Assembly (NCBI GenBank): GCA_009787915.1 | Contig: WQSK01000008.1 | Span: forward strand, 1 to 22,137 | Reading direction: 5' to 3' | DNA length: 22,137 bases | Origin: Bacillota bacterium | Lineage (GTDB): Bacteria; Bacillota; Clostridia; Christensenellales; UBA1242 | Shown: positions 7,203 to 15,375 of the stretch, piece by piece | Numbering within the stretch: position 1 is the stretch's first letter | How the letters are laid out: each line of letters opens with the position of its first letter | Made by a program: the position numbers and the translations under genes | Notes under the pieces: model-generated | What the model was told of the DNA's origin: nothing | The model's database searches: none | The model's input: the letters and a program-made list of their open reading frames with translations, nothing else

Positions 7203-8246
7203 ATGGAAAAAAATCGTAGTGTTTTTGTAAGGGCAGGCGCAGTTGCGTTGGCTGCGTTGCTTGTTTTGGCGACGGCGTACGGGTCGTACTTGGTAAGTCG
7301 TGCGGCGTATACTCCGCGCGGAAATGCAAGGGCGGCATCGGCGTCGACTTCGGCACGGGCTATGGCAACAATCGAGGTTTCGACTGGGCGTGTTTTGTAT
7401 TCACACAATATGCACCAGCAAATGCCTATGGCCTCCACCACCAAAATCGTGACGGCCGCTGCGGTGTTGGACAATGTGTGTGAATCGGAACTTGATACTT
7501 TGTTTGTGGTTGATAAACGCGCCCTTGGTATCGAGGGCACAAGCATTTATCTGCAAGAAGGTGAAGAAATGTCTTTGCGCGACCTTTTGTACGCTATGAT
7601 GCTTAGGAGTGGTAACGATGCGTCGGTTGCGTTGGCATTTAGAGTTTCTAGGTCGGTTAATGAGTTCTCGGTTTTAATGAACGAGGTTGCGAAAAAAGCA
7701 GGGGCCAAGAACAGTAACTTTAAAAACCCACACGGTTTGGACCAAGACGGACATTTGACCACGGCATATGACCTTGCGATGATTACAGCGTATGCAATGC
7801 GCAATCCGATTTTCCGCGAAATCGTGGCTACAACAGATACGAAAATCCCTGGGCGTGAATATAAACGCACTATTCAAAACAAGAACAAGTTGCTTAGATT
7901 AATGGAAACCGCCGATGGGGTTAAAACAGGTTTTACTTCTAAAGCAGGCAGATGTTTCGTTGGTTCGGCGACGGATGCAGGGATGACCGTTGTGTCGGTT
8001 GTACTTAACTGTGGTCCGATGTTCGAGGAAACACGTGCGCTCATGGAATTGGGGCTCTCGGAATATACCCTCACACAATTGATTGAGAAAGACCAAATGG
8101 TTGGGGACTTTGGAATTGCGACGGAGAGTTTTTCTTTTCCACTTAAAAACGGTGAAGAGCCAAAAATTGCAAGAAGTGGTGACCATGTTGTTGTGACTTT
8201 GGGCGACAAAGAGATTTACAAGAATACGTTTATTGCGATATCATGA
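7203..8246 (+). CDS. dacA: D-alanyl-D-alanine carboxypeptidase (S11 family, PBP5-like)
   Basis: The 347-residue enzyme trims the terminal D-Ala from peptidoglycan stem peptides outside the membrane. An N-terminal signal/anchor segment spans about residues 10-36, then an Ala/Ser-rich linker. The penicillin-binding motifs are present: STTK with nucleophile Ser78 and Lys81, SGN in the stretch RSGNDASVAL, and KTG in DGVKTGFTSKAG. The C-terminal beta domain is short and there is no evident amphipathic anchor helix, so the N-terminal segment may keep it at the membrane. No Shine-Dalgarno sequence precedes the ATG. A GATAAA six bases upstream is a poor -10 with no -35, so I do not call a promoter. 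Confidence 0.9.
   Translation: MEKNRSVFVRAGAVALAALLVLATAYGSYLVSRAAYTPRGNARAASASTSARAMATIEVSTGRVLYSHNMHQQMPMASTTKIVTAAAVLDNVCESELDTLFVVDKRALGIEGTSIYLQEGEEMSLRDLLYAMMLRSGNDASVALAFRVSRSVNEFSVLMNEVAKKAGAKNSNFKNPHGLDQDGHLTTAYDLAMITAYAMRNPIFREIVATTDTKIPGREYKRTIQNKNKLLRLMETADGVKTGFTSKAGRCFVGSATDAGMTVVSVVLNCGPMFEETRALMELGLSEYTLTQLIEKDQMVGDFGIATESFSFPLKNGEEPKIARSGDHVVVTLGDKEIYKNTFIAIS
8215..8244 (+). promoter_or_regulatory. Promoter, predicted leaderless, for the pseudouridine synthase
   Basis: -35 TTTACA (8215-8220), 18-base spacer, -10 TATCAT (8239-8244), six bases before a GTG at 8251. It lies inside the 3' end of dacA. Confidence 0.6.
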
Positions 8247-8250
8247 TTTT

Positions 8251-8904
8251 GTGAGAATCAACAAGTTTTTGGCATCATGCAATGTTGGGTCGAGGCGAGC
8301 GGTTGAAGCGTTTGTTACCGAGGGGCGTGTTATGGTTAATGGTGTGGTGGCGGAACTCTCGTCTGTTATCCAAAGCGGCGACACAGTAACATTAGACGGT
8401 AAAGTCATATCTTTGATTGATAATAAAGTCTATATTGTTATGAATAAGCCATGCGGTTATTTAACAACGTGTTCAGACGACAGGGGGCGCAAGACCGTTA
8501 TGGATTTGTTGCCTAAAGAGTTTTTGGATTTACATATCTTTCCAGTGGGGAGATTGGACATGGATACCAGTGGGTTGCTTGTCTTAAGCAACGACGGGGA
8601 CTTTGCGAACGATATAATGCACCCAAGCATGAAAGTGCAAAAAACATACATAGCGACCGTGGACAAAGATATAACTGACGAGCATCTTAATGGTTTGTTA
8701 AACGAGGCGGATGAGGCGCGGAAACTGGGAACAAAAAAAGTTGAAATTATAATCCACACAGGGAAAAACCGACAAGTCAGAAAAATGTTAGAGGCTGTGG
8801 GTTTGGATTGTGTTACTTTACATAGAACAAGGATTGGGAAATTGTCGATTAATGGCATGAAGTCGGGTGAAATATCTTGTCACGATAAACCCATTGATAT
8901 ATAA
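8251..8904 (+). CDS. RsuA/RluB-family rRNA pseudouridine synthase, short form
   Basis: The 217-residue protein begins with an S4 RNA-binding domain (RINKFLASCNVGSRRAVEAFV) and continues into the catalytic domain. GRLDMDTSGLLVL contains the catalytic Asp, and the C-terminal signature is TGKNRQVRKMLEAVG. The family isomerises a specific uridine in ribosomal RNA. The stretch between YIATVDKDI and the RNRQVR-like motif is about 20-25 residues shorter than usual. RluB versus RsuA specificity cannot be decided. GTG at 8251 is chosen because S4 domains normally begin at this point and a promoter ends six bases before it. An upstream TTG at 8233 is the alternative. Confidence 0.85.
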   Translation: MRINKFLASCNVGSRRAVEAFVTEGRVMVNGVVAELSSVIQSGDTVTLDGKVISLIDNKVYIVMNKPCGYLTTCSDDRGRKTVMDLLPKEFLDLHIFPVGRLDMDTSGLLVLSNDGDFANDIMHPSMKVQKTYIATVDKDITDEHLNGLLNEADEARKLGTKKVEIIIHTGKNRQVRKMLEAVGLDCVTLHRTRIGKLSINGMKSGEISCHDKPIDI

Positions 8905-8905
8905 T
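8877..8905 (+). promoter_or_regulatory. Strong promoter, predicted leaderless, for the phosphoesterase/SurE/Cmk operon
   Basis: -35 TTGTCA (8877-8882), 17-base spacer, perfect -10 TATAAT (8900-8905), six bases to the ATG at 8912. The -10 overlaps the stop codon of the preceding gene. Confidence 0.8.
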
Positions 8906-8911
8906 CAAAAT

Positions 8912-9652
8912 ATGTCTATTGCAGTTTTCAGCGACATTCATGGGAACCTCGAGGCTCTTGAAGCAATCCTCAAGGACATCCATAAAAAGCGTCGCCAAAT
9001 TAAAGAGATTTATTTCCTAGGTGACGCGGTCACGTTTGGTCCAGACAGCAGTGCGTGTTTGAAACTTTTGAAAAAACACGACGTCAAATGTGTCATCGGA
9101 AATCACGAACAACGCTTTATCAAATATTGCAAAACAATAGCCGAGATGACCGTTGGCGGTATAAAGCACAAAGAGTACATTTATCATTCGTTGGATAACG
9201 AGGATATCGAGTTTATAAAAAGTATGCCACTTGAACGTACTTTGGATTTCAAAGGGTACAAACTTTATTTTGCGCATTACAGTTACGATGACAAAGGTGT
9301 GCTCTCGGAGGACATGGACGTTTTCCGCGAAGATGTTTTGGATAAACTGTTTAAAAAAAGTGATTGCGATGTTGTTTTTTACGGACACATTCATGCGCGT
9401 AAACTCTATATTCGGTCGGGGCAAAAAAGTTACTTTAACTTGGGCTCTAGCGGTTGTGCAAAGGGCGATATTACGAACTATACAATTTTCGATGTTGGGC
9501 GAAGTGTCGAGGGGAACTTTGATATCTATCGCGTGCAGGTCAAATTCAATCGTGCAAAGTTTGAAAAGAAAATGCACCTTGCGAATATGCCAGAGAAAGA
9601 ATTTTTTGGCACAAAGTTTTTTGGAATCGATTTCAAGAAGGGGGATGTATGA
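8912..9652 (+). CDS. Calcineurin-like metallophosphoesterase (YfcE/MPP family)
   Basis: The 246-residue protein has the complete binuclear metal set: SDIHGN (D-x-H), FLGDAV (GD), IGNHE (GNHE), FAHY (single His) and YGHIHA (GHxH). These enzymes hydrolyse phosphomonoesters or phosphodiesters with Mn/Fe/Ni-type metals. The substrate is unknown; homologues act on nucleotides, phosphodiesters or phosphoproteins. The ATG at 8912 is selected over an in-frame ATG at 8867, because the extension lies in the preceding gene and a strong promoter ends six bases before 8912. It overlaps the next gene by four bases (ATGA) and leads a five-gene operon of phosphate-transfer enzymes. Confidence 0.88.
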   Translation: MSIAVFSDIHGNLEALEAILKDIHKKRRQIKEIYFLGDAVTFGPDSSACLKLLKKHDVKCVIGNHEQRFIKYCKTIAEMTVGGIKHKEYIYHSLDNEDIEFIKSMPLERTLDFKGYKLYFAHYSYDDKGVLSEDMDVFREDVLDKLFKKSDCDVVFYGHIHARKLYIRSGQKSYFNLGSSGCAKGDITNYTIFDVGRSVEGNFDIYRVQVKFNRAKFEKKMHLANMPEKEFFGTKFFGIDFKKGDV

Positions 9653-10467
9653 ATATTTTGATTGCAAGTCTTGGCAACATACGTTTGGGCGAGATAAAAG
9701 TTCTTGCCGAGGCGTTGAACAAAAAAAACAAGGTAACGCTTGTCAGCATGGGTTCGCACGCGTCGTATCGGGGTGTGGCTTTTTCACCCGAAGATGTGCC
9801 TGTTAGGGCAAAACCGCTTTTGTACAAAGAGGTTGTGAAAAAAGAAACCAAAAAGAAACTCGGCGAATTTGACGACATTGTTGCGTACGAGTTTGATGCA
9901 CAGCCTGCCGATGCGATTTCGGTTATGCTGTCCGAGGTAATGGCACACAAAATGCCTGACCTTGTAATTTGCGGTATTAGCAACGGCACGCACATGGGTA
10001 ACGATATCTACAGTTCAAGCAATATCGGTATGGCAAAAATGGCATCGTTCTTTGGTGTGCCGACCATTGCGGTTGCGGTGGACGGAAAGGTTGGCGGACA
10101 AATGGCGGATGACCTTAAAAACGCGGTTAATTTTATCGAAAAGAACTTACAGACTTTTGTGAATATGCGCTTGCCAAAGCACACATTTTTGAACATCAAC
10201 ATTCCTGATGTAAAAACATATAAGGGTATCAAAGTCGTGCCCATGGGCAATGCGGAACAGTTGCGCGAGTACAAGGAGTGTATCGATTACGCAGGCGGAA
10301 AATATTATTGGGCGGAAAAATCCGAGCGTCCTGCCGATACTTGGTTTGAAAAAGGATATATCACCATAATTCCTATGAACTATGACTCGACAGATTATGA
10401 CGCGGTGTCCGAGTGGGGTTCCCGTGTAAGTCAGGACATGAAAAAACTTGAGGGAGGGAAACAATGA
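9649..10467 (+). CDS. SurE-like protein 1, metal site degenerate
   Basis: The 272 residues follow the SurE nucleotidase fold. The N-terminus MNILIASLGNIRLGEIKVLAEAL aligns with the SurE start, and the middle motif ICGISNGTHMGNDIYSSSN aligns with the SGIN...NLG...YSGT region. SurE dephosphorylates nucleoside 5'/3'-monophosphates using D8, D9, S39 and N95. Here D8-D9 aligns with Leu8-Gly9 and N95 with His, while S39 seems kept. It is probably not a normal nucleotidase. A GGGGG ribosome site lies four bases before the ATG, which overlaps the preceding TGA. The neighbour is a second divergent SurE. Confidence 0.75.
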   Translation: MNILIASLGNIRLGEIKVLAEALNKKNKVTLVSMGSHASYRGVAFSPEDVPVRAKPLLYKEVVKKETKKKLGEFDDIVAYEFDAQPADAISVMLSEVMAHKMPDLVICGISNGTHMGNDIYSSSNIGMAKMASFFGVPTIAVAVDGKVGGQMADDLKNAVNFIEKNLQTFVNMRLPKHTFLNINIPDVKTYKGIKVVPMGNAEQLREYKECIDYAGGKYYWAEKSERPADTWFEKGYITIIPMNYDSTDYDAVSEWGSRVSQDMKKLEGGKQ

Positions 10468-11246
10468 AAAGTTTAAACATACTTTTGGTCAACGAAGCAG
10501 GTTGTTTTTCCCCAGGGATTATTGCGCTTGGCAAAGCACTCTCAAGACATCACCGTGTTGTTATTGTGGCACCGCTTCATCCGCAACTAAGCACGGGACA
10601 TAGATTGACAACCAGTTTGTCGCCTCTCCGCGTAGAACAATATTTTGTTTTGAACAAAATCAAGATTTTCTCGGTCAATGGTACGCCTTGTGATTGTGTG
10701 ACTTTGGCATTGGACAAGATTTTGTTATCCAAACCCGACCTCATCATAAGCGGTATCAGCCACCACAACAATGTTGGCGAACTAATATACAAAAGTGGTG
10801 TTGTGTCTGCGGCGATTGAGGGAACGATACAAGGAATCCCAAGTATTGCAATCAGCGCGTGTGTAAGAAAACATGGCGAGGAAAAAGACTTTTTGCCTAT
10901 AGCGAATTCGTTTGCAAGACACCTTCCGTACTTTGTGAAAAATATGCCTGATAATGCGACCTTGAATTTGAACTATCCTGAAAAGTTTAAGGCGGCAAAG
11001 ATTGTTTGTACTCACCTCACAACAGATATGGTTAAAAACAAATACAAATTTGAAGCCAACCCATACGGTAATACGTTTTATTGGCTTTTGGGACACCATT
11101 TGGGGTATCCGATGTCGGTGCTTTCACAAGAGGGTGATGTGTATTACCTTGAAAAAGGTTTTATAACCGTGACACCATTGAAACTTGATTTAACAGAAAA
11201 GAACGCAATTGAGGTCGTTGAAAAATCGGGGCTTGTATGCAAATAA
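10464..11246 (+). CDS. SurE-like protein 2, metal site degenerate
   Basis: The 260 residues are more clearly SurE-like than gene 1: NILLVNEAGCFSPGIIALGKALS aligns with the start, VAPLHPQLSTGHRLT with the APDR..SATGHSIT loop, and ISGISHHNNVGELIYKSG with SGIN..NLG...YSGT. The metal ligands differ from the family. The ND-D-G loop reads N-E-A-G, so D8 becomes E and D9 becomes A, and S39 aligns with Leu, while N95 is kept. The changes are nearly complementary to gene 1, which hints at a mixed oligomer (inference). A GGAGGG ribosome site precedes the ATG, and the start overlaps the gene 1 stop (ATGA). Confidence 0.8.
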   Translation: MKSLNILLVNEAGCFSPGIIALGKALSRHHRVVIVAPLHPQLSTGHRLTTSLSPLRVEQYFVLNKIKIFSVNGTPCDCVTLALDKILLSKPDLIISGISHHNNVGELIYKSGVVSAAIEGTIQGIPSIAISACVRKHGEEKDFLPIANSFARHLPYFVKNMPDNATLNLNYPEKFKAAKIVCTHLTTDMVKNKYKFEANPYGNTFYWLLGHHLGYPMSVLSQEGDVYYLEKGFITVTPLKLDLTEKNAIEVVEKSGLVCK

Positions 11247-11881
11247 TTCATATCGCTATTGATGGTCCTGCTGCGGCGGGTAAGGGTTCGGTTGCGCTTG
11301 GTTTGTCAAAAGCCCTTGGGATTCCGTGTCTTGATACGGGTGCGATTTATCGGGCGATTGCGTTGTTTGCATACAGAAATGGCATCGACAATTTTGTTGG
11401 GAAACTTGGGGAGGCAAACATATCGGCAAAAATCATAAATAATTCGACGCACGTTTTTATTGGCAAAGAGGATGTAACAAAATCTATTCGTGAAAACGAG
11501 GTCAGCCAAACCGCGTCGAAAGTTGCGACTATGAAACCTGTGCGTGATTATGCAACAAAGATGTCAAAAGATTTGGCAAAGGGTCAGAGTCTTATTGCCG
11601 AGGGGCGTGATATTTGTTCTGTTGTTTTGGACAAAGCAAAATACAAGTTTTACCTCACCGCCGACAATGAAACAAGGGCAAGGCGCAGGCATGCTGAATT
11701 GACCGAGAAGGGGAAACAGATTCCGTACGAACAGGTTTTGGAAGAAATCATAGAGCGTGACACCCGCGATAAGACAAAGGGCGGACTTGTACAAGTTCCA
11801 GACGCAGTGGTTGTTGATTCAACAAAAATGACAGTTGACCAAGTGATAGAGCATATGCTAAAACATGTACATGGTAAATGA
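11237..11881 (+). CDS. cmk: Cytidylate kinase
   Basis: The 214-residue protein is a normal-length Cmk, which phosphorylates CMP/dCMP with ATP in the cytoplasm. The P-loop reads IDGPAAAGKGS, matching the GPSGAGKGT type. LDTGAIYRA is the CMP-binding segment, IAEGRDI the conserved EGRDI, and YLTADNETRARRRHAEL the lid with its arginines. All core motifs look intact, so this is the likely housekeeping enzyme. The ATG is ten bases inside the end of SurE-like 2, with GGGG about five bases upstream as a weak ribosome site. It is followed by a second, fused Cmk. Confidence 0.92.
   Translation: MQIIHIAIDGPAAAGKGSVALGLSKALGIPCLDTGAIYRAIALFAYRNGIDNFVGKLGEANISAKIINNSTHVFIGKEDVTKSIRENEVSQTASKVATMKPVRDYATKMSKDLAKGQSLIAEGRDICSVVLDKAKYKFYLTADNETRARRRHAELTEKGKQIPYEQVLEEIIERDTRDKTKGGLVQVPDAVVVDSTKMTVDQVIEHMLKHVHGK
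11835..11864 (+). promoter_or_regulatory. Possible internal promoter before the Cmk-PlsC-Nudix gene
   Basis: TTGACC (11835-11840), 18-base spacer, TGC-TAAAAC (hexamer 11859-11864), six bases before an ATG at 11871. It matches the leaderless geometry but the -10 is poor. It lies inside the 3' end of cmk. Confidence 0.4.
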
Positions 11882-13718
11882 CGAGAACTGTGGAAAGACA
11901 GGGAACTGTTGTGACGGTTCGGACAATTATATAATCGCAATTGACGGGCCGGCCGCGTCTGGTAAAGGCAGTGTCGCAAAAAAACTTGCACAACATTTCG
12001 GTATTTCATATTTGTCTACGGGTTGTCTTTATCGCGGTATTTGTATTTGGTTTATGGATAACAATGTGTCGCCAGATGACCAAGAACAGATTGAGGGTTC
12101 ACTTAAAAAAATGAAGATGAAAATCACGACCTGTACCGACGGCGGTACGGGTGTGACATTGAGCGGGGTTGATGTGACACATCGCCTTGACGATGTTATC
12201 ACCAGTCGTCATGTTGCCTCGTATTCAAGTAACCCAGTCGTTCGTGCGCGTGTTCGTTCTTTACAGACCGAAATATCCGACGACCAAAGTTTAGTTTGTG
12301 AAGGCAGGGATATCACAAGTGTTGTTTACCCATGTGCTAAGTATAAGTTTTACCTGACTTCATCATTGAGCGTTCGTGCAAAGCGACGCCATGCCCAGGA
12401 AGCAAAACAGGGCTCGACTTTGACCTTGGAAAAGGTCAAACAGGGGATTAACAAGCGCGACATCATGGACAAGACCCGACCAATAAGTCCTTTGGTTCGT
12501 GTTAAGGATGCAATTGTTGTTGATTCATCAAGACTTAATTTAGAACAAACAGTTGATAAGATAGTAAAAATTATAGAAAAACAAAGAAACAAAGAAGCAC
12601 GTATAGAATCAAAAAAGAAAGACTATGTCCCAAAGGATTTTCAAAAACCGTTTGGTGCGACGACGTTTCGCAGGTTCTTGAAATTGTTTGTGACGGTACC
12701 ATATCATATTGTCTATCCAACGCGTTACTATAACAAAAAAGAAGTAAAACAACATAAAGGCAAACCCGTGATTTTTGCGCTCCAACATCGGAGCGGCATG
12801 GACGTGGCGACGTTTTTCTTGGCTTTCCCAGGGTTCAAGTTACACTTTGTCGGGAAAGAATCCCTGTTTAAACCAGGGACGTGTTTGAATTGGTTTTTGC
12901 GTTCTATGAATGGTTTTCCGTTGCGCCCAGGCAAAGATATTGCGGTGATTCGTCACAGTTTGAACATATTAAAAAATGGCGAGTCCTTGGCGATATTTCC
13001 CGAGGGCACAAGAAATCTTGATTCCTCACAAGGTATTGAAATTCAAAGCGGTACGGCGATGCTTGCTATGAAAGCGGGGGTTCCAGTTATCCCTGTTGTT
13101 TCAAGCCGTGCATCAAGGCCATGCCGTTTAACCAAAATCAAAGTCGGAACGACGATATACCCAAAAGACTATGAAAACCGTGACGAATTTTCCAAGGCAT
13201 TAAAAAGTTCGTTAGAGGGGATGCTTTTAAATTTTGAACACATCCCAAAGAAAAAATGGTGGGATAAACTCCCTGTGCCGATTGCACGAGGGATTGTTTT
13301 AAGGGACGATAAACTCCTTGCTATAAAGCGACACAAAAACGGTGAAGATTATTTTGTTTTCCCAGGGGGACATGTTGATGAGGGCGAAACCGCGCGGGAA
13401 GCAGTCGTTCGCGAAGTTACAGAAGAAACGAGTGTCAAGAGCGTGGCTATGCGTTCAATATATAAGTACAACTGGGCGGGTATCAACGTGTTTTACGTTT
13501 GTAACTATAAAAGTGGCGAACCCCAAAAAACTGATGCCGAGGAATACACCGATAAAGACAAAATCGCCTTGACGGGAACGTATGAACCCGTTTGGTTGGA
13601 TGTGAAAACACTTGGTGAGGTTGACCTTAGACCGAATTCTGTGCGCGACCAGTTGATAAAAGATATCGGTAAATACAGTAATCGTTTGACAAGACCACTG
13701 ATTTATATTAAAGATTAA
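11871..13718 (+). CDS. Three-domain fusion: cytidylate kinase, PlsC acyltransferase, Nudix hydrolase
   Basis: This is one uninterrupted frame of 615 residues (numbers below count from an alternative ATG at 11865). Domain 1 (about 22-240) is Cmk-like, with P-loop DGPAASGKGS, EGRDI at 146-150 and a lid RAKRRHAQE. The CMP-site LDTG reads LSTG, losing the Asp. Domain 2 (about 260-460) is a lysophosphatidate-type acyltransferase with HRSGMD (H308-D313, the HX4D motif) and FPEGTR (378-383). No obvious membrane span is seen. Domain 3 (about 470-617) has a Nudix box: G502, E508, REVTEE 516-521, with Ser in place of the usual last Gly. Cmk makes CDP, the source of CTP for CDP-diacylglycerol, and PlsC makes phosphatidate, so a lipid-precursor role is plausible inference. 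It overlaps the intact cmk by eleven bases. Confidence 0.88.
   Translation: MVNDENCGKTGNCCDGSDNYIIAIDGPAASGKGSVAKKLAQHFGISYLSTGCLYRGICIWFMDNNVSPDDQEQIEGSLKKMKMKITTCTDGGTGVTLSGVDVTHRLDDVITSRHVASYSSNPVVRARVRSLQTEISDDQSLVCEGRDITSVVYPCAKYKFYLTSSLSVRAKRRHAQEAKQGSTLTLEKVKQGINKRDIMDKTRPISPLVRVKDAIVVDSSRLNLEQTVDKIVKIIEKQRNKEARIESKKKDYVPKDFQKPFGATTFRRFLKLFVTVPYHIVYPTRYYNKKEVKQHKGKPVIFALQHRSGMDVATFFLAFPGFKLHFVGKESLFKPGTCLNWFLRSMNGFPLRPGKDIAVIRHSLNILKNGESLAIFPEGTRNLDSSQGIEIQSGTAMLAMKAGVPVIPVVSSRASRPCRLTKIKVGTTIYPKDYENRDEFSKALKSSLEGMLLNFEHIPKKKWWDKLPVPIARGIVLRDDKLLAIKRHKNGEDYFVFPGGHVDEGETAREAVVREVTEETSVKSVAMRSIYKYNWAGINVFYVCNYKSGEPQKTDAEEYTDKDKIALTGTYEPVWLDVKTLGEVDLRPNSVRDQLIKDIGKYSNRLTRPLIYIKD
13686..13714 (+). 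promoter_or_regulatory. Probable promoter, predicted leaderless, for ackA
   Basis: A perfect -35 TTGACA (13686-13691), 17-base spacer, poor -10 TAAAGA (13709-13714), six bases to the ATG at 13721. The spacing repeats that of the strong leaderless promoters. Read-through from the operon upstream is also likely. Confidence 0.5.
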
Positions 13719-13720
13719 TT

Positions 13721-14887
13721 ATGAACATTTTAGTATTGAATTCAGGGTCTTCGACATTGAAGTACCAACTCATTGAAATGAGTACAAAAAAGGTAATCCA
13801 AAAAGGCGGAGTTTACCGCATCGGCGAATCCGATGTGCCAATTACGGACGAAAATTACAACAACGAGATTCCTCCGAAAAACCACAGCGAGGCAATCAAA
13901 TTGGCGTTCGAGAGATTGGGCGGTTTAAGGATTGATGCTTTTGGTCATCGTGTTGTTCACGGAGGCAGTTTTTGCAGCCCAACCCTTGCCACAGACAAAA
14001 CCATTAAACAGGTCGAGGACAATTCGTGTTTTGCACCTATTCATAACCCAGTAAATTTGTTGGGTGTGCTTGCGTGCAAAAAGGTCATGCCGAAAATCCC
14101 AAACGTTATGGTGTTCGACACCGCGTTTCATTCCAAGATGCCAGAGGCGGCGTATCTCTATGGTATCTCGTTTGAAAATTATAGAAAGCACGGTATTCGT
14201 CGCTATGGATTTCATGGGCCGAGTCATGATTTTGTTTCGCAAAAAGCCGCAGAGTTGTCTGGGAAACCTCGTGACAAGATGAAGATTATTTCTTTGCACC
14301 TGGGAAACGGTTGCAGTATCTGTGCAATCGACCAAGGCAAGAGTGTTGAAACAAGTATGGGTCTGACCCCATTGGAAGGGCTTGTTATGGGTACGCGCAG
14401 TGGGGATATTGACCCCGCCGCAATTGGGTTTCTTGGGAAAGCACTTAAAAAAACACACGAGCAAACGATTGATTATTTGAACAAAGAATCTGGTCTTTAC
14501 GGTATGGCGAATATTGGTTCAAACGATACGCGTGATATTTTTGCGGGCGCCGAAAAAGGCAACAAAGATTGCGGGCTTGCCGTCGATGTTTTTGTACATC
14601 GTTTGGTAAAATATGTGGGTGCATATGCCGCCGTCATGAATGGGGTTGATGCGATTGTGTTTACCGCGGGTACGGGAAACAACTCTCCGCTGATTCGCAG
14701 GCGTGTTGTTGAAAAACTTGGGTTTATCGGTGCCAAGATTGATGAGAGTTTAAACAATAAAGCCTATAACAATTTTATGACAACAGAGGTTTCCGCAAAA
14801 GACAGCAAGGTCAAGGTCTTTGCGATTGAAACGAATGAGGAACTCTTGATTGCAATGGAAACCGCGAAACTTGTTGGAAAGAAATGA
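13721..14887 (+). CDS. ackA: Acetate kinase
   Basis: The 388-residue enzyme interconverts acetyl phosphate plus ADP and acetate plus ATP, the last step of fermentative acetate formation. Signatures: the N-terminal phosphate loop VLNSGSSTLKYQL, HRVVHGG, FDTAFHSKMPEAAYLYGI, RRYGFHGPSHDFVS, SLHLGNGCSICAI and GTRSGDIDPAAI. Length is close to the usual 395-400. No phosphotransacetylase gene lies next to it in this window. It starts two bases after the preceding stop with a promoter-like sequence overlapping that gene's end. The stop overlaps the following ATG (ATGA), so it is coupled to the P-loop gene. Confidence 0.96.
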   Translation: MNILVLNSGSSTLKYQLIEMSTKKVIQKGGVYRIGESDVPITDENYNNEIPPKNHSEAIKLAFERLGGLRIDAFGHRVVHGGSFCSPTLATDKTIKQVEDNSCFAPIHNPVNLLGVLACKKVMPKIPNVMVFDTAFHSKMPEAAYLYGISFENYRKHGIRRYGFHGPSHDFVSQKAAELSGKPRDKMKIISLHLGNGCSICAIDQGKSVETSMGLTPLEGLVMGTRSGDIDPAAIGFLGKALKKTHEQTIDYLNKESGLYGMANIGSNDTRDIFAGAEKGNKDCGLAVDVFVHRLVKYVGAYAAVMNGVDAIVFTAGTGNNSPLIRRRVVEKLGFIGAKIDESLNNKAYNNFMTTEVSAKDSKVKVFAIETNEELLIAMETAKLVGKK

Positions 14888-15375
14888 AAGTAATTTGCTT
14901 GTGTGGAAAAATCGGTGTCGGTAAGACGACCTATGCGGACGGATTGCTTAGACAAAAGAATATTGTGCGGTTAAACCGTGACGAGTTGATGCTTAGATTA
15001 TTCGGACAATATTGTGAAACTCATGACGAGATGACTCACAAAGTTTTTGAATACTTAAAAGAAAAAGCGGTTGAGATTTGTAGGGCAGGTGCAGATGTTG
15101 TTCTTGACAACGGTGGTTGGAAAAAGAGTCAACGACAGGAAGCCAAAGAGTTTTTTGAAAGTAATGGGATTGCGGTCGAGTTGCACTATGTTGACGTTTC
15201 AAAAGATAGGTGGGAAAAACAAATTGCAAAACGAAACAAAGAGGTTAGGCAAGGTAGAGATAGTGCGTACTTTGTTTGCGAGGGGTTGTTGAAAAAGTGT
15301 AACGATAATTTTGAAGTGCCGACAAAGGACGAAATTGATGTTTATGTCTTTGACGGAAAGGTGGTGAACAAATGA
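14884..15375 (+). CDS. P-loop kinase-like ATPase (AAA_33/zeta-toxin-like fold)
   Basis: The 163-residue protein opens with a Walker A motif, CGKIGVGKTTYA, directly after the first strand. A hydrophobic strand ending in Asp (ADVVLDNGGW) is a likely Walker B. An Arg-containing lid (KDRWEKQIAKRNKEVRQG) follows. The arrangement is that of small nucleotide- or metabolite-kinases of the AAA_33 group, many annotated only as ATP-binding proteins. The substrate is unknown. It overlaps ackA and the following GNAT by four bases each (ATGA), with a GGAAAG-like site before the ATG. Confidence 0.82.
   Translation: MKVICLCGKIGVGKTTYADGLLRQKNIVRLNRDELMLRLFGQYCETHDEMTHKVFEYLKEKAVEICRAGADVVLDNGGWKKSQRQEAKEFFESNGIAVELHYVDVSKDRWEKQIAKRNKEVRQGRDSAYFVCEGLLKKCNDNFEVPTKDEIDVYVFDGKVVNK

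Noticed and set aside
13925..14464. Minus-strand reading frame of 179 codons inside ackA
   Set aside because: It is a shadow of a highly conserved gene, with no motif, promoter or ribosome site.
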